This document shows, in pieces, positions 1-11,784 of a stretch of 64,000 nucleotides of DNA. The translations under genes and the position numbers were made by a program. The stretch's first letter is position 1. Each line of letters opens with the position of its first letter. The notes under the pieces are model-generated. The model was not told where the DNA came from. It did no database searches and saw only the letters and a program-made list of their open reading frames with translations. The DNA is taken from contig VCJN01000123.1 of the NCBI GenBank assembly GCA_006384855.1, positions 1 through 64,000 on the forward strand, read 5' to 3'. The stretch comes from Tetraselmis striata (taxonomy: Eukaryota > Chlorophyta > Chlorodendrophyceae > Chlorodendrales > Chlorodendraceae).

Positions 1-1060
1 TTTGTGCGTTGGCTGCCGTATATAAGCTATGTTGACTTCTGGCCGTTGTCGATAGCACATGCACTACTGCTAGGGGTAGTCAAGGACTTTTGGGAGTGTG
101 TCGCCACCTTGAAGGTTTGCGACCTTTTACATCGTTGTTGCTGCCTGTCCGTGGTTCCCACCGCAAGGGGCGTTGCTGAAATGTGTGTGCCCTCACAGAT
201 ATACGGCCCAAGATGAAGCAGACGGACAAGCGGATGGCGTTGATCGCCCTGACTTTGGCAGGCCAGTCCGGCCGATGTTGCCGTCAGCCGGCACTAGCTT
301 TGTGGTGTGTATGTGCCAACTGGACATGCGAGGACTTTTTGCACCTCGCGGAGACTGCGGCAGTGCTGGTCCTTGGGTGAGGCCCCCTCGTTGCTATTGC
401 TAGCGCTAGGCACATCTCAGTTCCGCTGTAGGTGTGTGCTGTCTACCGAGTACGTGCCATGCGTGGCGATTCCTGCAGGGATATCTTTGACAGCGCGGAG
501 CATAAACACCTGACAGTCATGTGGCATATGCTGCAAAGAGCAGTCATCCACTACCTGAGGGACTTCGAGGAGTGTGACGCTCCTGTTGACAGTGAGGAGT
601 GCTAGCGTGTCAACGAGTCCATCAAGAAGCAGCGGGAGGAGGGCTTCAACTGCTTGCTGGCCTATGCGCATATGTGCAGCATTAATTTGGATTATGAGAT
701 GATGAAACTGAACATGCAGAATCTGGTTTGCCGAGTCAGAGCCCAGGAGACGGCCGAGGGGAGCATTGCCCGGGACTCAGAGCTCTAGACGGAGCGTACA
801 GTGCGCACCCCCCCCCCCCCCCCCCCCCCCGCCTTGCATGGAGATAGGGTCCCCCCTCGGCACTGATGTGTGGCAGAGCAAGGCGCCCCTTCGGGTAATC
901 ATTCGCAAGGGGCATCGCGCCTTCCCTGTCGCGCTGAAGCACATCGAGGAGAAACGGTAGTGCTGCTTCTATGCTGATCCGGACATAGTGGCAGACCCGC
1001 ACTTATCCCGGTTTGGCATGTCCTCATAGGATGTGGGGCAGTATGTGCGTGGTGCACAAA
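1..1060 (+). pseudogene. Decayed transposase-like coding stretch, family not recognised
   Basis: Plus-strand translations give coherent peptide pieces separated by stops and frame changes: HALLLGVVKDFWECV near 58-105, MKQTDKRMALIALTLAG near 213-263, WHMLQRAVIHYLRDFEEC near 521-575 and LNMQNLVCRVRAQE near 706-750. A C23 run at 808-830 directly follows GTGCGCA and may lie in an intron. The wording recalls long transposase proteins of large DNA transposons, but no catalytic motif is visible and the 5' end lies outside the window. I infer a decayed mobile-element gene. A decayed host gene is also possible. Confidence 0.3.
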
Positions 1061-3148
1061 TAACACAATGACCCTGCACTATTAGCTGAATTTTCGTATA
1101 GCTGGTAAATGTAATCGATCAAAGATATGCTGCCCAGCAATTCCGCCCAGTGCCCCGGCCGCCGCTGCCCTTCGCACCCAAGCAGCGCCTACCGCCCGAG
1201 ACCTAGCCCCCTTGCGGCTTTGATCAGCGGCGGCTGTGAGGTCTCCACCATCTAAATCGACGGCGGTTTACAACCGCCCGTGCTGGCAGTCTGCTGGGTG
1301 GGGGGGGGGGGGGGGGGGGGGTGCCAGGGGATGTGACATAGTTGGGACAATCATAGGAGTAGGGCTTGTCAGATTGTTACACCACGGCCAAGCACGGATA
1401 CTTCGCACCCGAGTTTTACGAGTATTCCCATGTCCATATATATATATATATACGAGGATCTCAAAAGAACAACTACCCATATCAATTTTACGTTGCGACC
1501 CTCTCAGTTCTGGCGAGGACACACGCTAATATGCACTTGCCATCAGTTGGCCCGAGCGCATTCGAGCCGCACCGGGTTCCGCGATTTTCTAGTACTTCAA
1601 ATACTGTCCGGCAGCCCTCCTATCAACGTTGTAATAATTCGTATCCTGTATGGCGGACGAGTGTATGAAGCATTACTTCTAATCCTTATAATAGTACCAG
1701 TAGTAGTAATAAGCTGGACGATTAACCACTGCAGCATTTAAGGATAGGAGCCGCGCGCGCGGGGGCGGCGCACATACACCCTTCCACATAAGTCCTGGGC
1801 CCCTTTCTCGCGAAATCCGAGCTTACGAATACCAGGGCTCCTGAATCTAGGGTTCTTGACTTGAAATCCTAGAATCGTGCACATGTATGCTCAGCCATTA
1901 TCATCATAGGGTGTAAGCAGGCCCTTTGGCCCTAACAAGTGTCATACACCAGTTCCACTTGCGCCACAATAAGCGTTTCTAGTACCCCCACAACAACGTG
2001 GGTTGGTGCCCCGCATGTCCCGCCGCGCATGCATAGACCATTGCATGGGGGATGGCCATGAGTGGGCGAGGAAACATGTCAGCAAAGAGGCTAGGAGATT
2101 CTTGGGTGGGGCCGGTGGGCCTATAGTGGCGTGCGCCCGTGCACGATTTGGCGTGATGCTACCATCGCCACTGCACTTTTGCCTTGTGGTGCAGCTCTCA
2201 AACTTGCGGTATCGCGCTCAGTGCGTTGCTAGGAAACGTCAGAAAATTTTCATTTAAATGCCACTAACATCTGCGCGAGCAGGGCTACAATTTCGTCGCC
2301 TCCGGCATGGCCGTCTGAGGTCATTTAGGCACTTTTTCGATTTCTTATAAACAAATAGGTCGATGTAATGTGACCTACGTCTGTGTTAGCGCGTGGTCAA
2401 CACAGTGGCGTGAAACTTTCCGCCAAGTGGATCTCGAAACCTGATGCACGGTGGCGGGACAGTGTGTTGAGTGCACGGACCATGCATATTTGGCACATGT
2501 CCCCCTTGAGCAATAACCACGGCCGCCATGCATGCCGGACCGCCCCTTTCACAACATAATGTTCCTGCCTTAAACATACACGCATGAAGGTGCACGCCAT
2601 TGCCGTCCCACTGGGCTCACCATGGCGCGCTATGAGCATGCGGCCATGCACTACTATAGAAAAAATTGCCCTACGGCAAGGACCGCGAGAACCCTCTCCC
2701 GCATGCGCGTGCAAGAATCATAGCCGCATTTGTCTATGATTTTGCCCATAGACCGTGGTCATCGGCACGTAGGGCTTGGTCCAGATCGTGAATGACCTGA
2801 TTTCAATGCCTCACGTGTATGATGGATAGTCATCATACCAATGGTGATATGGTATGAGTACGGGGGCAGTGATGTCCCATGCCCCTTGATGCACACGAGT
2901 GGAGCAATTTGTGGTTTTGAAGCGCTAAGCTGCGCCAGAAGGCCTGCTTTTTGCCTGAATGAAAGCGTTGACGGCAACGGCTACCGCGTGGCAATATATC
3001 GGGTGTAATGCGCTATCGCGGCATCCCCCCCAGGCGTACGACCCTGTAACATGCATGCATGCACGCGCGGACGGTCTCAGTGTAGCCGCGCGCGGGCATG
3101 TGGATCGAATTCGCAAACCCCATGCTTATGTGGAGAGGTGTATGTGTA
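1061..3148. other. Stretch without a recognisable gene
   Basis: About 2.1 kb with only short, non-conserved frames. It holds a G22 run at 1300-1321, a short TA microsatellite near 1436-1452 and a TGCATGCATGCA stretch near 3052-3063. I see no coding signal, RNA gene or element end before the Harbinger terminus at 3149. Confidence 0.5.
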
Positions 3149-3185
3149 GGCATGTATGACACGGGACATGCTCTACCGGTAGACC
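3149..3185 (+). repeat. Left terminal inverted repeat of the Harbinger element
   Basis: Exact inverted match to 8076-8112 over 37 bases. It begins GGC, as many Harbinger ends do. Confidence 0.9.
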
Positions 3186-3291
3186 ACTCGTAATTTATAC
3201 ACGCATAGCGCGCCACGTCGCAAAAAGTGCAATTTGGCCGTAAAGCGGTCACCCCTAGAGCGGTATACCGGTCTAGCATTTCGGCGGTAGG

Positions 3292-3317
3292 GTGGCATCG
3301 GTAGCTACCGATGCCAC
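3292..3317. repeat. Perfect 26-bp palindrome inside the Harbinger left end
   Basis: Each half reads GTGGCATCGGTAG, and the two halves are exact reverse complements with no spacer. It lies about 145 bases inside the left end and overlaps the first codons of the plus-strand frame that starts at 3311. It could be a transposase-binding site or a cruciform-forming site; that is inference. Confidence 0.85.
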
Positions 3318-4417
3318 TCCCCGCTCTACCGCTCTATTTTGAACGCGGCACCCTGTCGCCTGCGAATCCACCTTCATCGCGCTATCCCTCGCCCGCCCCA
3401 TCTTGTAGTCCCACCGAAACTTCGCGCGGGCGGTACATGGATTCCACGCCTCACGGCCATGGCTGCGCGCCCGGAATCACCCCGCAAGGCGCCACGGGCG
3501 ACCGGTCAAGCGGCCAGTCAAGCGTGTTCTCTGTCTCCATCCGGCCGATCTCGCCCCGTAGTCGGTTGAATCCTACCTATCCCCTTGGCACGTTCGCATC
3601 CGGAGGGCCACTGCCCGCTCGCCCGCAGACAATGCGCCTTGGCAATGGCGCCGCCAACTCGGCGTTTCGGGCGCCGTGGGCGCCGGGCGCCATGCCGTTG
3701 TCCCAGTGGCACATCTCGCCATCCGGTGCGCCCAGCGGGGCGCTGCCTCCTAGCGTGTTTCGACCGGAAGGGCATCGCCCCGCTGGCCTCGCTGACCCGT
3801 CCCCCTCTGGATCTCATGTCGCGCGCGGACAGCGCCCAACCGACTTGAGCCCAGCAGACCGAGCAGCAAGTGCGGTTGGTCCTGCGATGCTCGGCGCCCC
3901 GGAGGACCCGTCACATGCGGCAGAGCCGGAGCCCATGGAGCCGGGCGACTACTTCACGAGGATGAACCAAGAGTACACCGATGATGAGGATGACGCGGCC
4001 GCGAAGGCCTCTGAGCAAGCTGACAACAGCGGCGAGGCTCATCCGCCGGCGCCTGGGGCTGTCCGTGTTCGATGCTGCGTGCCGATGTGCCGCATGGTGC
4101 AGTCGCCGCTGTGGACCAACATTCCAGCGACGGAGGGTTGCTCGCAGCATCGTTGCAAAGTATGCCACGGCCACTTTTACCCGCCTTGCTCTTACCACTA
4201 CTACGGAGCCGAGGAGATGGACCACTGCGGCTGCGGCAGCACTAACACTGCCATCCTAGCTGGTGTTGGTGCTTCCCAAGCTAGTGGTGCTCCCCCGGCA
4301 CCACCCTCCACATGGGCATATACAGATCATGACATGGACAGCGATAACGGCTTCCTTGAAGAGAAGGTGCCCCCTTTCCCATGCTGCAAGTCGAGCATTG
4401 TTTTGCTTCGTAAATAA
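3311..4417 (+). CDS. Harbinger-borne Pro/Ser-rich protein with Cys-rich end
   Basis: An open frame of 368 codons inside the Harbinger element. The first ~200 residues are low-complexity, rich in Pro, Ser, Gly and Arg. An acidic patch follows (YTDDEDDAAA, about residue 220). A Cys/His cluster then occupies residues ~255-310 (CCVPMC, CSQHRCKVCHGHFYPPC, HCGCG) and may bind zinc. I do not recognise the family. It may be the first exon of the ORF1 protein continuing at about 4484, or a separate zinc-finger-like protein. The start is the first ATG, which overlaps the palindrome at 3292-3317. The neighbours are all element sequence, so the role is presumably DNA binding or transposition. Confidence 0.55.
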   Translation: MPLPALPLYFERGTLSPANPPSSRYPSPAPSCSPTETSRGRYMDSTPHGHGCAPGITPQGATGDRSSGQSSVFSVSIRPISPRSRLNPTYPLGTFASGGPLPARPQTMRLGNGAANSAFRAPWAPGAMPLSQWHISPSGAPSGALPPSVFRPEGHRPAGLADPSPSGSHVARGQRPTDLSPADRAASAVGPAMLGAPEDPSHAAEPEPMEPGDYFTRMNQEYTDDEDDAAAKASEQADNSGEAHPPAPGAVRVRCCVPMCRMVQSPLWTNIPATEGCSQHRCKVCHGHFYPPCSYHYYGAEEMDHCGCGSTNTAILAGVGASQASGAPPAPPSTWAYTDHDMDSDNGFLEEKVPPFPCCKSSIVLLRK

Positions 4418-4483
4418 TTACAACACATAATTATGGTTGTGCATAGTGTGCGAGAATAGCTTATACGCTATGCGCTGCATATG

Positions 4484-6131
4484 TAGGACGATCCGTCAAA
4501 GCACATGTGGTTTGATGACCTCATTGCAGAAGACAAGTGGCTGTGCCGTCAACATGACGTACCAATCCTATAGTAGTTTAGGGATGATCCGAAATTGGTG
4601 TATGCGTGGAGGTCTGCACATTCTTATGCCCCGGATCTGACATCGAAGAGTAAGCCACCACGTACGTACACTGACCAAGAGAGCGGTGCGTGGTTCGAGG
4701 CGAGGGATATGCGTGCCCAGTTGATGGAGAAGAAGAGGAACCTCAAGAAGCATGGCCAGTTGATCGTTGACCCAGATGGTAGGGACATGCGGCCAACGTC
4801 CAAAGACCAAGCTAATCATGTGCACGCTGTTGCACCTGCTTTTGCGGCGGCTGCTGGAAAGGTACGCCCCCCGCCCTCCCCCCCTCTATCTACCGCCGTC
4901 TCCCATGGGTCTTTGCTCCTCTCAATTATAAATGCACATGAATACCAATCACATGTTTGGTGTTGACCTATTACACAGGAGCTCAACAAGAGTGGTGCCT
5001 CATCTACGCTGGGCCAACACGAGATCGCTCGCATGGTACATGTGATGCACCATCCTGATGCATCACCTGCTATGCAGCTCATCATGCTCGGCAAGACCAG
5101 GGGGATGATTGACGACAAGCGAGGGTGCCTCAGCCCATGGGAGCTCATTGCCAGCATCTTCTGTGATCCAACCTTCATGTCGAACAATTACTTCATGGAT
5201 GACATCAAGTATGGCAACACCATCACCAAGAGCGTGAACCCTTCTGTGTGGACGCCGGGGCGCTCAGACGACTGCCTGAAAACCAACTTTGTTCGCACCC
5301 GTGGCGTTCTAACTAGGTGAGTTCCATCATTTATCAAATGCATGTGTATGTATGTACACACATATGTATGTAACAAATAACCATGATAACATGTTTTTGT
5401 ACTCGCTGACCCACTGCGAATTTGCATAAGTCATGCAGGTATGAGGCAAACTACACTAAAAGCGGAGGTGGGGACCCCTGCCTGTTACCCAACTTCCTGC
5501 ACTGTGGGCATGGCGGCAGGTGCGCGCCAATCGCATACCAATTACATGCATTCAAATTGCTGCATATGTTGCGCAGAAACATAGTTTTATAATGCGGACC
5601 TTTTGTTTCTCTCGCAAGCTGTGCTTTTGGCAATATGCTCACATCCATGGCCTTTGGGATATGGTGACCTGCATCATGCATGATGACTGCGCGATGGAGA
5701 TGGACTTCACCGGCGATGGGCCAGGCGCCAGCAAGACAATGCCTGACCCACGGCACACGATCAGGAGGGCTCCACCTAAGATTCAGCAGGCACCGTCCAG
5801 CAACGCAAGCATCTCATCAAACTTCTGGAGAGCTGTGACTGAGTCTCTGCAGAAGGAGAACATGCAGCCTCGCAGCGGGGCGGCGACGAATACCCTGTCC
5901 ACGCCTGAGAAGGAGCGCATCATGGCGAAAGCCAGCACTGAGAAGAAGAAGGGGATGCGCCACGATCAGAAGCTTCGGCACTCTGAGCAACTACATGAGG
6001 CGGAGAAAGGGATGAGGCGCAAGTGCGACCTCATTTCCGACATAATGCGTAGTGACGCCGCGCAACTGACAGAGGACAACAAGGCTTCTCTCCGTGAGCG
6101 GATCATGAGCATCATGATGCATGCCGACTAA
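4484..6131 (+). CDS. Harbinger ORF1-type accessory protein, several exons
   Basis: Coding blocks separated by probable introns: about 4484-4860 (SGAWFEARDMRAQL), 4981-5317 (HEIARMVHVMHHPDASPAMQ, LGKTRGMIDDKR, WELIASIFCDPTF), about 5440-5517 (YEANYTKSGGGDP) and about 5607-6131 (LCFWQYAHIHGLWDMV, then a charged helical tail). Harbinger elements normally carry a second, DNA-binding protein beside the transposase. The pattern of a WELIASIFCDPTF-like block, then YTKSGGGDP, then LCFWQYAHIHGLW is what I recall for ORF1 proteins of algal and animal Harbingers. Donors such as GTGAG at 5318 and acceptors ending CAG fit the exon edges. Two adjacent stops near 4594 imply either a small intron or decay. 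The gene converges on the transposase, with stops about 270 bases apart. Confidence 0.6.
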
Positions 6132-6401
6132 ACCCCCTCCGCCCCCGCCAGTTGCATAGCTCCCAATGCTGTCCCCAAACAATGTAAGCCACCGTTCTGC
6201 CGTTGGGAATGCTCATTATAACCCCTGCCCCCAATGCTTCCTGAAATGGTGCGCACTACTACTGGCATGGGCTCGCACATATTCTGCGCCCAATTGCGGT
6301 GTTGCGTATGATGCACACAACCAGCTATTACATATTCATGTATGCATGATATTCACAGCTTTTACATTTCATGATTTCAGTCCACAGCGAAGCACTCCTC
6401 A

Positions 6402-7530
6402 TTACATTCCTAGCTTACGCTTTGAGTGAGCCGGGCGACGCCATCCACCGTCACAGATCTGCTTCGCAACCTCAATTCTGAGCATGCTAGGACAGCCCTT
6501 CGTCTTCAAGTCCCAAGGGGGATACGCCACGCGATGCTGTTGCACCGGCAACATCTCATCTCCATTAAGGACATCACGGTTCAGGGGCTTAGGTGCATGC
6601 ACCCCAGACTCATCAACGCAGATATTATGGAGCTTCATGCACACTGAAACTGCAACCACAGTGATGTGAGGGAGGGTGGTGGTCAGTGGCCTGCGTAGAA
6701 TGCCAAACCGTTTAACCGGCTCTCCGAAGGCGCACTCGACGATGATTCGGCATCTGCTCTGGTAGTAGTTGAAGCTGTCCTTCCGGATGTCCATAACGCC
6801 ATGAGAAGAGCACGGCACCAACATATACTCTGACGCCACATACGCCTCATCTCCGGCACCCCACGGCAGTGGATGTTTACGCATGTGTGTAGCCAGACTA
6901 GTTGCTTTGACTCCCAAGCCAGGGAGTCGTGTGTGCCTGCCTCCGGTGCATGCCATGCTCCATCACAAGAACTTCCGCTCCGCCGTTGCAAGCGTCTGCA
7001 AGTTTATCGCGAAGAAGCCCTTCATGCACATGCAAGCCATGGGGTTGGGAGTGTCGCGGCGGCTCGGATGCCCGATCTTCACTTTCATTCCCGTCGATTG
7101 CATCGATGCAATAACCGCTTACCACCCGCTTGCTGCGGAGATACATGTTCTGGGACAAGATTTGCAGGTGTGGCTCAGAGGAGATGTCAAAGTCGACAGT
7201 GAGAATCTTGTCGAGCGCGTAGATCGTCTGTCACAGCACGCATTTGTAAAATGTCGAGCTGTCCATCATGTACAAGTCCTCGATGTCTAGAAAGTTGCTG
7301 CCAGCAAGCCACCTTAGAGTCGCAGCTAGCTTGAGCTCGACAGTAATCGCAGATCCTGACGAAAGAATTGCGAAGAAGGAGTTCGATGTGAGGGAGGGCC
7401 TGAGCTTCACGACTAGGTCAGCGAATGTCGCCTTCGTGATCATGAACCTGCGGCGGAAACCGCGCTCGGTCAGGTTGTCGCAATAGGACGCTTAGTCCAT
7501 GCGCGTTGGCCGACGGGTGTTTGCACGCTT
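6402..7530 (-). pseudogene. PIF/Harbinger transposase (DDE_Tnp_4), damaged
   Basis: Read on the minus strand. The N-terminal part has the helical region typical of the family (LAATLRWLAGSNFLDIEDLY and SSTFYKCVL, 7231-7443). Then come CIDAIDG and NPMACMCMKGFFAINLQTLA (about 7110-6980), a GGRH block that normally reads GGRHDSLAW with the second catalytic Asp, and YYQSRCRIIVECAFG with RFGILRRPL and MKLHNICVD, which hold the catalytic Glu (about 6760-6600). The protein normally cuts and rejoins element ends in the nucleus. Here an in-frame TGA replaces the first Trp of the usual FLWW block near 6957, and a small insertion near 6925 shifts the frame at the second Asp. Further stops lie upstream, around 7493. 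It is therefore a pseudogene, although the family assignment is firm. Confidence 0.85.
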
Positions 7531-8075
7531 GTTCTTGATCTTCCTGCCTACGTTGCCGTGGCCAGTGAAACGAGCTGAGAGCTCGTCCACAATGGCGATG
7601 CAGCTGTCGCAGGCGCCGTTGGCAGCCTCTGTGGCCATATGGTTGCGGCGGCGACCAGGAACAGCTTTCCGGCCCGATCGTAGTCACTACGGCAGTGCAC
7701 GAGGGCAGTCGCAATGCAACCGATGAAGGCCATCGGCAGACCGCCGTACAGTGGTAGCACGGTCATTTTGCGAGTTCGGGAAGGTCGAAGGTGGTGCTTG
7801 GTTGTCGGAGGGAGTGCACGGTGGCGGGCGATGCGGCGTTTTGAAAACTCGTCAACGCTTTACGGACATGTTTCAAAATATGCGCTCAACGGTAGCGGTA
7901 GGGCGGTAGCGGCTAGTTTGACCGGTAAATAGAGTTGTTCCCGAGTCGTACCGTTCTGAAGGCTCAAAAAGGAACTGAAAAAGTGAAAAGACTGCATGGA
8001 AAGACAGATTGGCTGGTCGCCATTTGCTTTTTGCGACGTGGCGCGCTGTGCGTGTAGAAATTAAGGCGGTAGAGC

Positions 8076-8112
8076 GGTCTACCGGTAGAGCATGTCCCGT
8101 GTCATACATGCC
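8076..8112 (-). repeat. Right terminal inverted repeat of the Harbinger element
   Basis: Reverse complement of 3149-3185 without mismatch. TTA follows directly at 8113-8115. Confidence 0.9.
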
Positions 8113-8146
8113 TTAATCCTTGCTACTTTCGACTACTACATTTCAG

Positions 8147-8342
8147 GTACCTTGGGCGGCATTCTCTCTGCCGGAGTGCAGACGGCCAAGTCTGATGCGT
8201 TTGCCCGTGCTCATTCCGCACCCTCTTCTGGTGTTGCTTCCACCTCACAACTGCTGTACCTGTAATGGACGTTTTCTATTGCCTATTCGGATGGTTTCTT
8301 GACCGCCTTTTGCAGTTGGCTCATGTAACCAACACATATCAG
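8147..8342 (+). repeat. 3' fragment of the LINE-like repeat (module R3)
   Basis: Matches the last ~190 bases of the modules at 34.7-36.0 and 58.7-60.0 kb. It starts GTACCTTGGGCGGCATTCTC and ends in the GCTCATGTAAC boundary motif. It lies 34 bases right of the Harbinger end. Confidence 0.75.
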
Positions 8343-8431
8343 GTAAATAGTATACTATCGCGTCACTGTCATTACTAAGCGGCGCTTCGCGCCGGGGATT
8401 TGTGGAGGTGCCCCTACCTCTTGGGTTGAGC

Positions 8432-8515
8432 GTCTTGCGGGATGCGGGCCGCTTTCAGCCGGCTTGTATTGTTGATCTTCCAGGTCTGCTTTTAGCGGTA
8501 GATTTGTCAATATAA
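8432..8515 (+). repeat. Short dispersed repeat R4, copy 1
   Basis: A block of ~85 bases containing GCGGGATGCGGGCCGCTTT and, further on, TGCTTTTAGCGGTAG. Similar blocks lie inverted at 14988-15055 and split at 26366-26419 and 34603-34640. CCGCTTTTAG and CTAAAAGCGG-like arms let it fold back. Confidence 0.6.
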
Positions 8516-8625
8516 TGATTCTTTAAGAGCAGTATTAATTTTACAAACAGATCAAATCTACTGACCGCGTAAAAGCGGGCGCCGCTGAATCCTGGTGTGC
8601 ATTACAAAAAGGCCCGTAACAAACC

Positions 8626-8821
8626 TGTAGGGTTTCCTTGGGAGGAACGACCTAGGAAACCCTGGTTTTCGCAGCGCCGTCAGGGTTAAGTGACGACCCT
8701 GCCGGCCCGGTCCGCCAGGACCGGCCGGCGCCGGTCCGGCGGCGCCCTTTATCCGAGTATAAAGGGCGGCCGCGGACCGGGGGCACCTTCAGTTGTTGGA
8801 AGGCACCCGACTATATTGTCT
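8626..8821 (+). repeat. Split direct repeat A1
   Basis: Begins TGTAGGGTTTCCTTGGGAGG. It matches A2 at 14297-14461, which is about 30 bases shorter. Confidence 0.85.
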
Positions 8822-8912
8822 TCTACGACCGGTACATTTTCGTTTCGTCTTCGACTACAAAAAATCAAATTTCTTCTGCATTCTTCAGTGTGTTTGATCC
8901 CGGCACTCAGCA

Positions 8913-10395
8913 TGGCTCGCTCCGCGAGTACGTCTTGGGCGTGGCTCTTTGTCTCGCTCGTGGTGCTGTCGCCATGCTTTCTCGTCTCTGTTTTAGCAGT
9001 AGACAAGTTTGAACTCGTTTGGAACGAGTTACATGACTCCCGCAAAGCTCTTCGTGAGCAACTCGTTACGCGCGAAAATCATCTCACTATCCTAGGTGGC
9101 GACACGCTCCTTGCAAACGGAGTAGCCGAATCTCCCCCTCTCGTCGCCGCTAGACAGGCAGTAGCTGATACTTCTGCTGCTCTACTCCCTATCGAACGAG
9201 AGGTTTCTGAGCTTAGGCAGGCAGTCGCGTCGTCGAGCGGTCCGTCCACTTCAGCTTCGGCTTCGAAACGCGTTGCGGAGGGGGACGCCGACTACGACCG
9301 CAAGGGCAAGAGACCAGCTCAACCTCCGGCTGTGGAAGCCCCGTCTCGCACCATCAACGCACCCGAGGATGGCTGGCTGGACAAAGATGGTAAGGTTCAC
9401 CGCCGGCGTACCGCTGATGCTCGTATTCTCCAACGCGACCTAGACGACGTCTTCCAGATCTATGACCTTTTGGCACCGGCGGAGGAGCCTCTGCGTGACT
9501 TGGTGGAGGACGGCACCGATCAACCTGCTTCCTCGCCAGCTTCGTGTGCGGAGATGTTCAAGACGATTACCGCGGCAATGGCATTGTGCACACTGGCAGA
9601 CGAGTGCATGTCCGGGTAGATAATAAAAGTATGCTACCAGTTTGCCGGCACGGCTCACGCTCGAGCCTGTCACAGAACTCTGTGGCTCAACAAGTCTACC
9701 TCCTACGTCTCTCCTTGGGAGCGTCACTCTCTATTCTGTGGGCCTCCCGAGAGGAGAATCCGGATTCTGACGAGATCTCTAAGATGCTTGACAAAGGCGA
9801 CTTGCAACTGCTGCCCAAGTTTTTTCGGCGCCTCAGCTTGAAATGGGGCATTCACCATATTGACCGGTTCGCATCTGATCTGAATCATCAAGTACCGAGA
9901 TTCTACTCACGGTTTTGGTGCCCTGGATGTGAAGGTGTCGATGCTTTCAGGCACTTCTAGGGCGGTAATGTGAACAACTGGATTAATGCTCCATTTAGCT
10001 GGCATTGCTTAGCACTGGCATTTACCACTGCGGCTCTTCGGATTAACAAGCGTGGCAAGAAGCTGCATGTGGAGCACGAATACGGCGCGGAAGTCGCCAA
10101 GGAGTTCGATGCAGTGGACCCTCTCGGCGAGAAGGGCTCCGCGGACAACAAGGAGCTGAAGAAAGCGATTGAGAAGGTCAAGGCCAAGAAACCTTCCTCT
10201 TCTTCTTCGCGCGCGAAGCCTTCTTCCTCTTCTCGCAAGCCCGAGTCTTTTCGCCGTGGGAGCGACAACCGGAGGGCGGGCGGCCGTCGCGAGGAGAAGT
10301 CTCCTCCTGGTCGGTCGTCTGCTGCGGACATCACATGTTATTCCTGCCAGAGGAAGGGACACTTCAGTAAGGACTGCCCGAATGCACGTCGCTGA
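8913..10395 (+). mobile_element. Gag-like region of the DIRS-order fossil
   Basis: The first part is an Ala/Ser-rich, coiled-coil-like protein with a hydrophobic start. The last part is basic and Ser-rich and ends in a CCHC zinc knuckle (CYSCQRKGHFSKDC, near 10336-10377). A knuckle of this type binds nucleic acid in Gag proteins. The region is part of a broken element. Confidence 0.65.
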
Positions 10396-10851
10396 AGCTG
10401 TTGAGTCTGCAATCCTTCTGGCCTGGCCAGTGATGGTGTTTCGTGTAGCTGCAGTTAGGCCTCCGGGCAGCTGTTAGCCCTCCTCCGGGAGCTGAGCTCA
10501 GGCTCGTGTCATAGCAGCCCCGATCTCCTCAGGGAGAGTCACATGTTAGGTGGCGTATCTCCGAGAGATACCTCGTATGTAATACATATGATGTCCCTTG
10601 CGACTCTGTGCTGCCCCTGGCAGTTGCCTCTGTAACTTTCCATAAGTTGGCCGGCGATGCATTCGCGTAAAGAGCGGCACACCTTGTGTGACGATTCATA
10701 TCTCCCGTTGTGTCGGAGCGATATTTTATTTGAAAATACTGTTATTTTCAGTTTCAGACGATTTCGAGTTCAAACTCACTGTTTGATTCATGCAGCAGTC
10801 ATCCAGGCTGCTTGCTGACCACTATGATGCTGTCTGTGGCGTTGGCATTTT

Positions 10852-11742
10852 GTGACAGTTTTAACGTCAACTAATTTTGAGCTTCCTCATGAGCCGGCTC
10901 TGGACGTCAATTCTCCTGTGGAATCGGCCGGTGTTATCCGTAAAGGCTGGCAATTTTGGGACAGCATCACTGACCCAGTCAGAGACAGTCATGTTAGAGA
11001 TTGGGTTAGGCATGGCTACCGTATGAACTGGGCTGATGGTCCCGCACCACCCAGTCATCTGCCAAATCACCCTTCCGCGCTGCAGCACCCCGATTTTATT
11101 GATGGGCAGATCGCTTTGTTATTGCCGCTGGGCCATATGAGAGAGGAACCTATGCAACCTGTGGTGCTGAACCCTTTGGGTGTGGTTCCCAAACCCCATG
11201 GTGGACTCAGGCTGATCCGCGATCAGCGTCATGTCAACAAACACTTGGCTTACACTCCCTTCAAGATGGAGTCGCTATCTAAGTTGTCAGACCTGGTGAA
11301 TCCCGGTGACATGCTGACCAGCATGGATCTGACTCAGGGCTATTACCATGTCCGCCTCCATGACTCAGCTGCTCCTTACAGCGGGTTTGAATGGAGAGGA
11401 AGATTCTACACTTGGCGAGTTCTATGCTTTGGGCTGTCTGATGCCCCCCGCTGCTTTTCTAAAGTCATGGGAGTTCTGGTGCGACACTGGTGCAGTAGGG
11501 GCATCAGGATGCTCTGCTATCTGGATGACTGGCTCTTCATCTCTGGCTCTGTCAGTAAGGCACATTTGACTACTCAGCAAGTGCTGGCCGATGTGGAGCG
11601 CGCTCATGTCAACATCAACTTCAAAAAATCCAGTCTGAGCCCCAGCCCCACCATCACCCACCTGGGGTTTGGTGTGGACACCGTGGCTGGCACCTTCTCT
11701 GTGCCTCAGAAGCGATGGGATGCCCTTCAGCTCGACATCTAG
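10852..11742 (+). mobile_element. Reverse transcriptase domain of the DIRS-order fossil
   Basis: Shows the LNPLGVVPKPHGGLRLIRDQ fingers motif, SMDLTQGYYHVRL (motif A), FGLSDAPRCFSKVM (motif B) and CYLDDWLF (motif C, catalytic Asp pair). The CYLDDWL form is typical of DIRS-order enzymes rather than LINE or telomerase types. Confidence 0.9.
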
Positions 11743-11784
11743 TCCCTGCTGCATGGCCACCGCAAGCGCCACAGAGTCAAGTTC

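Larger units (their letters stand above)
3149..8112. mobile_element. PIF/Harbinger DNA transposon, 4.96 kb
   Basis: The ends are inverted repeats beginning GGCATGTATGACACGGGACA. The first 37 bases match perfectly (3149-3185 and 8076-8112), and weaker matching continues for about 90 bases. Flanking triplets are GTA on the left and TTA on the right, so the expected TWA duplication carries one mismatch. Inside are two convergent genes typical of the superfamily: an accessory ORF1 on the plus strand and a DDE_Tnp_4 transposase on the minus strand. The transposase is damaged, so this copy is probably immobile without help. Perfect outer repeats argue that it is not very old. Confidence 0.88.
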
